Shown here: positions 50,846 to 58,100 of the stretch, piece by piece
Position numbering within the stretch: the first letter of the stretch is position 1
Layout of the letters: every line of letters begins with the position of its first letter
Assembly: GCA_021769425.1 (NCBI GenBank)
Contig: JAETSX010000043.1
Span: 1 to 58,100 of the forward strand
Reading direction: 5' to 3'
Origin: Eubacterium sp.
GTDB lineage: Bacteria > Bacillota > Clostridia > Lachnospirales > Lachnospiraceae
Length of the DNA stretch: 58,100 bases
Position numbers and translations under genes: made by a program
Notes under the pieces: model-generated
Told to the model about the DNA's origin: nothing
What the model saw: the letters and a program-made list of their open reading frames with translations, nothing else
The model's database searches: none

Positions 50846-52507
50846 TTATATACTCGTTTCCTCATATACCACTGCTTCATAGGGGCGCAGTATCCCGGAA
50901 ATTCTGTCCCGGTAATTGGAAATCAGAACAGGCGCTGCCTCTGACAAAAGACTGCATGCCACCTCCTGACTTGTAAAATTGCATACTACAGTCAATTTCA
51001 CAGGATCCAATATCCTTTTATATGCAAATACCGTATCGCTCTCCTCCAACAGCATGCAAAAATCTCCATAGACAATCACCGGATGATCATGACGCAATGC
51101 AATAAGCCTGCGATAATAATTCAATATGGATGTTTCTTCTCCCTGCTGTTTTTCCACGTTGATTTCCGGATAATTCCCATTCACCGAAATCCACGGACTG
51201 CCCTCTGTAAATCCTGCCTGCCCCTCTTCGCTCCACTGCATTGGAGTTCTGGCATTGTCTCTGCTTTTTAACTTTAAATATTCCATCATGGCTTCATGGC
51301 TGACTCCGGACTGCTTCACCAATTCATGATAGGCCTGAATGGACTCCACATCCCTGTAATCTTCCAGCTTTTGAAATCCTGCATTAGTCATCCCGATTTC
51401 TTCGCCCTGATAAATAAAAGGCGTACCCCGCATCATATGCAGACAAGTGGCAAGCATTTTTGCCGAAACTGCCCAATATGCCCCATCATTTCCAAACCTG
51501 CTGACTGCCCGGGGCTGATCATGGTTACTCCAGCAAAGAGAATTCCATCCCACACCGTTCAATTCTTCCTGCCATTTATTGAAAATCCCTTTCAGTTCCT
51601 GCAGATTGACAGGTTTGTCATTCCATTTCCCATATTTTCCTTTTCCCATATCCAAATGTTCCAGCTGAAACACCATATTTAATTCCTTCCGGTCTGCCCC
51701 AGCATATTTTTTCGCTTCTGCAGGGCTCGCCTCCATCGCTTCCCCAATTGTCATGACGTCATACCGGCACAGAACCTTTTCATTCATCTCCCTGAGATAT
51801 TCATGTACCTTGGGACCGTTCATGCAATAGGGCGAAAGATCTCCATACATCCCTTTTTGCTCTCCGTCAGAATAATCCTCCGTTTTGGAAATCATATTGA
51901 TGACATCCATACGGAATCCATCAATTCCTTTATCCAGCCACCACTTCATCATGGCAAAAATTTCTTCCCGCACTTTCGGGTTCTGCCAGTTTAAATCCGG
52001 CTGATGGAGAGAGAATTGATGGAAGTAATATTTCTCCCTGTTCTCATCATACTCCCAGGCAGAACCACCGAACCAGGCCCCCCAGTTATTGGGTTCCTTT
52101 CCATCCCGGGCCGGTTTCCAGATATAATACCCCCAATACGGATTCTCTTGTGCCTCCCGGCTTTTTATAAACCAGGGATGCTCATCCGATGTATGGTTTA
52201 CCACCAGATCCAGAATCATTTTGATCCCTCTTTTATGACTTTCCTTCAGCAGCAGCTCAAAGTCTTCCATTGTCCCGAATTCATCCATAATTCCCTGATA
52301 ATCAGAAATGTCATACCCGTTATCATGGTTGGGCGACTGGAAAATAGGAGACATCCAGATTACATCAATGCCCAGATAAGACAGATAGTCCAGTTTTTCC
52401 AAAATACCTCTTAGATCGCCGATTCCGTCCCCATTGCTGTCTTTGAAGCTTCTGGGATAAATCTGATATGCCACTGCCTCCTTCCACCATTTCTTTTGCT
52501 CCTTCAA
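50846..52507 (-). CDS. GH13 oligo-1,6-glucosidase (isomaltase type)
   Basis: A 553-residue cytoplasmic enzyme without signal peptide. It begins with AVAYQIYPRSFKDSNGDGIG. The catalytic residues are Asp201 (GFRMDVINM), Glu256 (MTIGEAM) and Asp330 (WSNHDQPR). The residue after the nucleophile Asp is Val202; in this subfamily Val marks alpha-1,6-glucosidases and Thr alpha-1,4. It would cleave imported isomaltose and isomalto-oligosaccharides. It follows the second permease by 64 bases. Confidence 0.9.
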   Translation of the reverse strand: MKEQKKWWKEAVAYQIYPRSFKDSNGDGIGDLRGILEKLDYLSYLGIDVIWMSPIFQSPNHDNGYDISDYQGIMDEFGTMEDFELLLKESHKRGIKMILDLVVNHTSDEHPWFIKSREAQENPYWGYYIWKPARDGKEPNNWGAWFGGSAWEYDENREKYYFHQFSLHQPDLNWQNPKVREEIFAMMKWWLDKGIDGFRMDVINMISKTEDYSDGEQKGMYGDLSPYCMNGPKVHEYLREMNEKVLCRYDVMTIGEAMEASPAEAKKYAGADRKELNMVFQLEHLDMGKGKYGKWNDKPVNLQELKGIFNKWQEELNGVGWNSLCWSNHDQPRAVSRFGNDGAYWAVSAKMLATCLHMMRGTPFIYQGEEIGMTNAGFQKLEDYRDVESIQAYHELVKQSGVSHEAMMEYLKLKSRDNARTPMQWSEEGQAGFTEGSPWISVNGNYPEINVEKQQGEETSILNYYRRLIALRHDHPVIVYGDFCMLLEESDTVFAYKRILDPVKLTVVCNFTSQEVACSLLSEAAPVLISNYRDRISGILRPYEAVVYEETSI

Positions 52508-52571
52508 ATTCTGCCTCCTTTCTTCACCTTATTACGCTTTTTCTATTTTCCTTTTTGCGCCAATGATTTGC

Positions 52572-53405
52572 CTAACCCTTCACGGCTCCTTCCGTAACGC
52601 CTTTTACAATATGCTTCTGGCAAACCACGTAAAACAGGATAATGGGCAGCATACACATAATCAACCCTGCCGTAGCCAAATCCCATTTCTTGGAAAACTG
52701 TCCGAAAAACAGAAAAGTTTTAAGGGGCAGTGTCTGCCAGCCCGGCTTATTAATCATAAGCTGAGGAAGCAGAAAGTCATTCCAAATCCACATAACATTC
52801 AAAATTGCAACGGTAACCATAATGGTTTTCAGCATGGGCAGCACCACCAGAAAAAAGGTCTGCACCATATTGCATCCGTCCAGTCTGGCCGCCTCCTCCA
52901 GTTCCACCGGAACATTCTTGATAAATCCATGGAACAGGATAATGGACAGGCTGGCTCCGAACCCTAAATACATCAGAACCAGTCCCGGCCGATTCATCAT
53001 ATGCAGCTTGTCCATCAAACGAACCAACGGCAGCATTACACACTGAAAGGGAATCAGTGTAGCGGATGCATACATCATAAAAATAACTTTGCTCTTTTTC
53101 GTCTTATACCTTACCAGCACCCACGCAGCCATAGAACAGAACACCAAAATCAATCCAGTGGAACATACGGTAATCATAAAAGAATTGCCAAAAGATTTGA
53201 CAAACTCCAGCTTTTCAAAGGCATCTGGATAATTGGTTGTTATAAAAGTTTCCGCTGTGGGAAATGCCAGAACATCCAGGTAAATATCCTTCAGTGATTT
53301 AAAGGAATTGCTCAAAAGCACCAAAATCGGAGAAAAAAACGCCACTGCCAAAAAGAGGCCGATGACTGTCAGAACAAAGCTAATCATTCTCTGCCTTTTC
53401 CTCAT
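52572..53405 (-). CDS. Sugar ABC transporter permease, MalG type
   Basis: A 277-residue inner-membrane permease with about six membrane segments and the EAA loop ELEEAARLDGCNMVQTFFLV. Its start shares a base with the stop of the other permease, so they are translated together. Confidence 0.93.
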   Translation of the reverse strand: MRKRQRMISFVLTVIGLFLAVAFFSPILVLLSNSFKSLKDIYLDVLAFPTAETFITTNYPDAFEKLEFVKSFGNSFMITVCSTGLILVFCSMAAWVLVRYKTKKSKVIFMMYASATLIPFQCVMLPLVRLMDKLHMMNRPGLVLMYLGFGASLSIILFHGFIKNVPVELEEAARLDGCNMVQTFFLVVLPMLKTIMVTVAILNVMWIWNDFLLPQLMINKPGWQTLPLKTFLFFGQFSKKWDLATAGLIMCMLPIILFYVVCQKHIVKGVTEGAVKG

Positions 53406-54271
53406 TACATCTCAACCTCCTTCTTTTTGCTGATATTTAATTGCGTCAGCCCAATCACAGATACAACGATCAGGAATATCACTGCTTTTGCCTGGGCTTC
53501 TCCATAGTTATTGTATTTAAATGCCGTATTGTAAATATTCAGTGCAAGCATTTCTGTACTGTTATACGGTCCTCCATTCGTCAGGGAAAGGTTCTGATCA
53601 TACAGCTTAAAACATGTGGTCAAAGATAAGAACAAACCGATCGTAAACGCAGGAGCAACCAGCGGAAGAATCACATAGAACAATCTCTGCCGGTAATTGG
53701 CTCCGTCAATCTCCGCCGCCTCCAGAATATCATCCGGGATATTCTGAATCTGGGCAATATAAATCAACATCATATATCCGGCAAGCTGCCAGACTACCAA
53801 AATTAATAAACCGAAAAAACTTGTCTTTGTGTCAGAAAGCCAGTTCTTGAAAAATTCCAACCCTGTAGCATTGTATATCGCTCCGAATGCCTGTACAAAA
53901 ATAAACTGCCAGGTAAATCCCAGAAGGATTCCTCCAATTAAGTTGGGCATAAAAAACGCCCCCCGCATCAAAGTGGTTCCTTTTGCTTTCGAGGTGACTA
54001 GAAGCGCCAACAGAAATCCTACCAGGTTTACGCAGAATACCACCAAAACAGAAAAGACTGCCGTAAAAAGAAACGCATGGCGGAAATCTCCGTCTTTCGT
54101 AAATATGTTAATATAATTGCTGATTCCTACGAATTCAATATCATTTCCAATTCCATTCCAACTTGTAAAAGAATATCCTATGCCCCATAAGGCAGGAACC
54201 AACACTACCACCGCAAACATAACAAAGGAAGGCAGTACAAATCCCCAAAATCCCAGTTTTGACCTCTTCAA
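53405..54271 (-). CDS. Sugar ABC transporter permease, MalF type
   Basis: A 288-residue permease with about six membrane segments; EAA loop ILEAAEIDGANYRQRLFYVI. It begins MKRSKLGFWGFVLPSFVMFA. With the MalG-type partner it forms the channel. The locus has no ATPase, so an MsmK-like shared ATPase is likely. Confidence 0.93.
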   Translation of the reverse strand: MKRSKLGFWGFVLPSFVMFAVVVLVPALWGIGYSFTSWNGIGNDIEFVGISNYINIFTKDGDFRHAFLFTAVFSVLVVFCVNLVGFLLALLVTSKAKGTTLMRGAFFMPNLIGGILLGFTWQFIFVQAFGAIYNATGLEFFKNWLSDTKTSFFGLLILVVWQLAGYMMLIYIAQIQNIPDDILEAAEIDGANYRQRLFYVILPLVAPAFTIGLFLSLTTCFKLYDQNLSLTNGGPYNSTEMLALNIYNTAFKYNNYGEAQAKAVIFLIVVSVIGLTQLNISKKKEVEM

Positions 54272-54297
54272 TATTATCTCCTCCAGTTCTTACTTAA

Positions 54298-54356
54298 ATG
54301 GGGCTGCCGCAGAAAGGAAATATCCTGTAGCCCAACTCCTTCATGCAGCATCCCCA
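54298..54356 (-). other. Hairpin between binding-protein and permease genes
   Basis: ATGGGG...GCTGC pairs with GCAGCCCCAT on the - strand. Such structures often protect the abundant binding-protein mRNA and reduce permease expression. Confidence 0.5.
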
Positions 54357-54367
54357 TAAATTATCTT

Positions 54368-55789
54368 CTAACGAGATTCTTTCCAGCTCTGTTTTGCGCT
54401 TTCAACCGCTTCCTCCCATGTCTTGTCTCCGCCAATATAAGACTGGATTTCTGCTCCAAGCACATTCTCTGCCCAGCTTGTAGGACATCCGTTGAACACC
54501 CATGGCGCAATGGTTCCTGCATTAGCAGCTTCGCTGATTGCCTGTCCCAGAGGATCGGAAGGTTTCGCCTCACCGAAGTTGGTAAAAGGAGGAATAAAAC
54601 CAAAGTCATTTACCACAACCTGCTTTCCTTCTTCTGACTGGTACAGCCAGTTTAAGAAATCTCTTGCTGCCGCCTGATCCTGCTCATCACTCTGGCTATT
54701 TACTGCCCAGTACATTGGAACGCCCACCGGGGTATTTCCCTCAGACACACCTTTTAACGGCATCGGGATAATTCCAAGCTTTTCAGCCACTGCAGCGTCA
54801 ACTTCAGAAATAATCGGATATACCCAATTGCCCTGCTGAATGGCTGCCACACGCTCAATTGCCAGTCCGCCGCCTGCCTGCATGGAATAATCCACTGCAT
54901 TCAGTGCTGCTGGATTGTCTGCATTTACCGTATACTTAATCTGCAGATCAATTAAGTCTTTCAGTTCCTGCGCATATTTAAACTCTACTTCTTTAGCATT
55001 GAACGCTTCGGTACAGTTTGCAAATTCCTGCCCCAGCGCAATATTGCCGGTGTGCATACCCAATACCCATTTCTCTTTGGCCGGATATTCAATCACGGCT
55101 TCCAATGCTGGGAACTGTTCTTTTAAGTCACCGTTATCGATTTTAGCTTTCAATTCTCCGAACGCCTTGTCAATATCGTCATACGTCTTCAATACGGAAG
55201 CGTCAATTCCCGCTGCTTCAAAGATTTCCTTGTTGTAAACAAAACCGTACCCTTCAATTGCAAGCGGCATACCGTAAATCTTGCCGTCTTTTGTTACGTC
55301 ATCCAGCAAACCTTCCACCGTATTGCCAATCCATCCCTCGGCTGATAAATCTGCCAGATTTGCTTCCCAGTCAATTACATCCTGCGGACCGCCGATATTA
55401 AAAATCTCTGGCTGATCGCTGGCCTGCATCCTGGTCCTCAATGCTGCAGCGTAATCATCGCCGCCGCCCACGGTTTCCAGATTGATGGTTACGCCGGGGT
55501 TCAGTTCCATGTATTTTTCGGTTGCCGCTTTCAGGGCATCGTTAATCTCCACTTTATACTGGAAAATATCAACGGTGCCTGTAAGATCCCCTGAACCGCT
55601 TTCACTGCCCTCTGATTCATCTGCACCGCTTTCTGCATCCTCTTCGGCTGCATCTGCATTGTTATCCTCTTTTTGATTCTCTGTACTCTCACTTTTCCCT
55701 TCAGTTTTTGAACTGTTGTTTCCGCATCCTGCTAATACTCCTGCTGCCATACTTCCTGCCAACAGCAATGCTAATATTTTTCTTTTCAT
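54368..55789 (-). CDS. Sugar ABC transporter substrate-binding lipoprotein
   Basis: The ATG at 55789 has AAAGGAGAA upstream and gives 473 residues. The lipobox is AAGVLAGCGNNSS (Cys at about 22), then a Ser/Glu/Asp-rich linker to about residue 65. The binding domain has GTVDIFQYKVEINDALKAAT and GKIYGMPLAIEGYGFVYNKE, typical of family 1 (MalE-like) proteins. It is the first gene of the operon after the operator. Confidence 0.93.
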   Translation of the reverse strand: MKRKILALLLAGSMAAGVLAGCGNNSSKTEGKSESTENQKEDNNADAAEEDAESGADESEGSESGSGDLTGTVDIFQYKVEINDALKAATEKYMELNPGVTINLETVGGGDDYAAALRTRMQASDQPEIFNIGGPQDVIDWEANLADLSAEGWIGNTVEGLLDDVTKDGKIYGMPLAIEGYGFVYNKEIFEAAGIDASVLKTYDDIDKAFGELKAKIDNGDLKEQFPALEAVIEYPAKEKWVLGMHTGNIALGQEFANCTEAFNAKEVEFKYAQELKDLIDLQIKYTVNADNPAALNAVDYSMQAGGGLAIERVAAIQQGNWVYPIISEVDAAVAEKLGIIPMPLKGVSEGNTPVGVPMYWAVNSQSDEQDQAAARDFLNWLYQSEEGKQVVVNDFGFIPPFTNFGEAKPSDPLGQAISEAANAGTIAPWVFNGCPTSWAENVLGAEIQSYIGGDKTWEEAVESAKQSWKESR

Positions 55790-55831
55790 AAATTTACCAG
55801 TTCTCCTTTCCATATGCATTTATTTGTTATG

Positions 55832-55847
55832 CCTTTTGCGCAAAAGG
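55832..55847. promoter_or_regulatory. LacI-type operator, perfect 16-bp palindrome
   Basis: CCTTTTGCGCAAAAGG, a perfect palindrome with the central CG that LacI-family operators share. It lies about 43 bases before the binding-protein ATG, in an AT-rich promoter region where I cannot fix -35/-10 boxes. Confidence 0.7.
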
Positions 55848-55924
55848 AATTAATTTTTAATATATTTTGATAGTTTTTATGTAATTTACACAAATTACCA
55901 AAAATCAAATTAGATAAAATAGAC

Positions 55925-55969
55925 AAAAAAACTGCCTGGAAATCTAGTACTTTTATCCAGACAGTTTTT
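55925..55969 (-). terminator. Terminator after lacI
   Basis: On the - strand AAACTGTCTGGA pairs with TCCAGGCAGTTT (one G-T pair) around 15 bases, followed by TTTTTT-G. It begins one base after the lacI stop and separates the regulator from the operon. The + strand side also has TTTTT. Confidence 0.85.
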
Positions 55970-55970
55970 C

Positions 55971-56987
55971 TTAAGTGATATTTTTTACAGAATCGCGTAT
56001 TACCAGTTTGGCATCCAGACGGATATTTCCCACAAATGCCTTTTTCTTTTCTATCATACTGAGCACACTTTCAACAGCGATTCTCCCTTTCTCTCCTGCA
56101 TTCTGCTGCACTGTAGTCAGCCGCGGCCTGATATTTCTGGCAAAAATATTATCGTCAAAGCCCACCACAGACATTTCATCAGGAACCTTTACTCCTTTAT
56201 CATAAAAATAATTGATAGCCAGACATGCATAATAATCCGATGCAAAGAAAAGGGCTGTAAATTCATCTTTTCTTGCATAGAGAGCGTCGTAAGTCTGCTG
56301 AATTCCGGTATCCCCATAGGCAATCTTAAAAAAAGAATCCTCCTGTACCGGAAGATTGTGCTTTTCTAATGCCTGACAGTACCCCAACCATCTCTCAAAA
56401 TCCACTCCTACTCTATTATCCGCCAGAAATGCGATTCTCTTATGCCCCTGCTCTATCAGGTATTCCGTAATCTTCTCGGCATATTCCCGATCTTTGAGTC
56501 CCACATTATTATAGGAATCCGCATCATCCGAAAAATAGCAGTCGATAAACACTACTGGCATTTTGGCAGTCTCTTTGATTGCCTTGCATTCTTTCGCTCC
56601 CATTCCAAACGCAATCAAACCGTCCACATTCCATATATGGGCCACATGCAGCACTTCCTCCGCATTGTCAGATGCATACAGCATCAAAAAAAAACCCGCT
56701 TTCCTGATTTCCGCCTCTACTGTACCGATCAGTTCGCTGTTAAAAGGATCCTGAACTGCATTTTTTCCTTCCATCATTGGATACCGGATAATTACGCCTA
56801 TGATTTTAGAAAAATTACCTGCCAGTGTGCGGGCGCTCATATTCGGAATATAATGCAGTTCATCTAATTTCTCCCGAACACGCGCAATGGTCCTGGGAGA
56901 CACTTCCTTGGTATTACCATGAATTACATTGGATACCGTAGTAGGGCTAACCCCCAGGCTAAATGCCACTTCTTTGATTGTTACCAT
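55971..56987 (-). CDS. LacI family transcription regulator
   Basis: A 338-residue regulator. N-terminal HTH is TIKEVAFSLGVSPTTVSNVI and the hinge helix NMSARTLAGNFSKIIGVII; the ligand-binding domain includes SYNNVGLKDREYAEKITEYL, KRIAFLADNR and MSVVGFDDNIFARNIRPRLT. It probably represses the operon via the palindrome at 55832-55847 and responds to a product of the substrate, perhaps isomaltose. Confidence 0.93.
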   Translation of the reverse strand: MVTIKEVAFSLGVSPTTVSNVIHGNTKEVSPRTIARVREKLDELHYIPNMSARTLAGNFSKIIGVIIRYPMMEGKNAVQDPFNSELIGTVEAEIRKAGFFLMLYASDNAEEVLHVAHIWNVDGLIAFGMGAKECKAIKETAKMPVVFIDCYFSDDADSYNNVGLKDREYAEKITEYLIEQGHKRIAFLADNRVGVDFERWLGYCQALEKHNLPVQEDSFFKIAYGDTGIQQTYDALYARKDEFTALFFASDYYACLAINYFYDKGVKVPDEMSVVGFDDNIFARNIRPRLTTVQQNAGEKGRIAVESVLSMIEKKKAFVGNIRLDAKLVIRDSVKNIT

Positions 56988-57450
56988 CTAAATTTACTCC
57001 CTTGCATTAAGAACTTGTTTCACCAAATACGGGAATTATATCACCATATCTCCGAAAAGGCAACTCTTTTTCATTCTTATTTCCGGATCCAGAAAATTCT
57101 TTTTTCCGGTTATATTGCAATTCCCTTGCTTAAAGGCGCCGGGAGAAAAAGGGCAAAATACAATAACAGCGTGATGGAGGCAAACCTTTTGAAGAAAGGC
57201 ACAGATTTCGTTCCTCTGCCAGAAAGACGGGTAATCTAATACCTACTGGCATATCCGTCCATTAAGGACAAACCGGAATTCCGGTACACTGGCATTCCGG
57301 TACCATAAAAATGCTCCTTCCCAACATAGAAACATTCTTACAGTACAGGAGCTGTACGGATAAGATTGACCAACTTTTCAATCCCCTTACGGTTACGCAC
57401 CATAGATGCAGCTTGGTGGAGCCCTTAGTGCAAATGTCGGAAATGATTTT
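56988..57450. other. Spacer with possible transposase-tail remnant
   Basis: No full gene. On the - strand 57338-57424 encodes HQAASMVRNRKGIEKLVNLI and a few more residues before TAA, which looks like the end of a transposase but is too short to name. The direct repeat attccggtac occurs twice (57280-57304). The remainder shows nothing clear. Confidence 0.3.
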
Positions 57451-58100
57451 TCAAACACGCGCTAATACCCCATGACGCAGACTTTGGCACCCTACCCAGA
57501 ACAACGGGACTGCCAGGATTATAAGCCCGGTTTCCGCGCACAAATAAACGGCACAAACCCTTGAATAATCCCTGATGCGGCAGTCTGTATTCATCTGCTG
57601 TATCCCGCTTAAAATTTCCTTTCCATAGTAAGAAACGTCAAAAATATTGTTTTCCGGCAAGTAGACGGCTGGTATGCGCACAAGCTGTAAAAGGAGCGCA
57701 AAGCCAAGGAGCGCAAGCGCCAATGCGCCAGCGCCAAGAAAAGCCTGAAAGCCTCTCTGGGCGGTATGTCCCTTACATTCATACGCAGCAATAAGCTTCC
57801 GATAGGAGAAGATGCATAAGCGCAGAATAAACCACAAACCGGCAAAAAAGAATCCCAGAAGCAGAATGCAGTCCCCTAACTGGTGCAGGCGCCCCAAATC
57901 GTTCCTCTCCCCTTTCAGCGGGATCTTCATCGTCACTGCCGTCTCCCGCTGTTGCTGCTCAGCTGTTTTCCCGGCGTCCGCCCTGATCAGCAGATGTTCC
58001 GCCGGCGCGTCTGGATTCTCTGGCACGTTGCCGTAGATCACAGGGATGTTTGCGGAGCCCAGTTGGACAAGAATATCATCGTCCTTATAAACCCCGCGGA
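57451..58100 (-). CDS. Membrane protein, partial (5' end off window)
   Basis: The frame is open to the right edge: before a GTG at 58041 it continues RGVYKDDDILVQLGSANIPV, so the true start is outside. About 216 residues are visible, with three or four hydrophobic segments (CILLLGFFFAGLWFILRLCI, GALALALLGFALLLQLV, and a C-terminal ETGLIILAVPLFWVGCQSL). The outside-facing segment lies before the first helix and between the second and third. No family recognised. Confidence 0.7.
   Translation of the reverse strand, partial: RGVYKDDDILVQLGSANIPVIYGNVPENPDAPAEHLLIRADAGKTAEQQQRETAVTMKIPLKGERNDLGRLHQLGDCILLLGFFFAGLWFILRLCIFSYRKLIAAYECKGHTAQRGFQAFLGAGALALALLGFALLLQLVRIPAVYLPENNIFDVSYYGKEILSGIQQMNTDCRIRDYSRVCAVYLCAETGLIILAVPLFWVGCQSLRHGVLARV

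Overview
The window looks like a low-to-mid GC Gram-positive gut anaerobe, most likely a Lachnospiraceae-type Clostridium relative. This is inferred from the AGGAGG ribosome binding sites, the PBSX-like prophage, and secreted glycosidases with bacterial Ig-like and BspA-type leucine-rich repeats. It has two parts: most of a myovirus-type prophage (about 1-37.9 kb, left end outside the window) and a host carbohydrate-use locus (about 38.5-57 kb).

Prophage. Integrase is at the right end on the + strand; almost everything else runs leftward on the - strand. Right to left: integrase; a decayed hicA with intact hicB; a DUF3800 gene with a convergent small-RNA gene that has its own consensus promoter and terminator; a standalone restriction-type nuclease; ImmA/IrrE peptidase; CI-like repressor; a divergent operator region; and a truncated Cro-like gene without a normal start. 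Then come early genes (HTH protein, HUH rolling-circle-type replication protein, RNase H-like, VRR-NUC nuclease, PAPS-reductase-like enzyme, Dam methylase), a late sigma-like regulator, GGGACATTY repeats, terminases, portal, and a MuF head protein carrying a C-terminal CdiA-like toxin domain. Between MuF and the scaffold lies a 5 kb mosaic of small genes separated by direct repeats: two paralogues downstream of MuF, a BRO fragment, a probable orphan toxin tail with its neighbour, a membrane protein, a ribbon-helix-helix gene, Rha and a second ImmA. After that the order is scaffold, capsid, connectors, sheath, tube, a tail chaperone with a programmed -1 frameshift, a tape measure with an internal duplication, the XkdP-XkdU baseplate genes and the start of a tail fibre. 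Lysis genes and the left attachment site lie outside.

Host locus. A LacI regulator, a terminator and a 16-bp palindromic operator precede a - strand operon: lipoprotein binding protein, two ABC permeases, a cytoplasmic GH13 enzyme with the Val typical of alpha-1,6 specificity, a secreted GH27-like enzyme, a secreted GH31 and a second GH27-like paralogue. The simplest reading is use of alpha-1,6-glucan (dextran or isomalto-oligosaccharides): secreted enzymes cut the polymer, the ABC system imports the products, GH13 makes glucose. No transporter ATPase is present, so a shared one elsewhere is likely. Transposase/nuclease remnants flank the locus, and a partial membrane-protein gene runs off the right edge. 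All functional calls are from reading sequence; no database search was possible.
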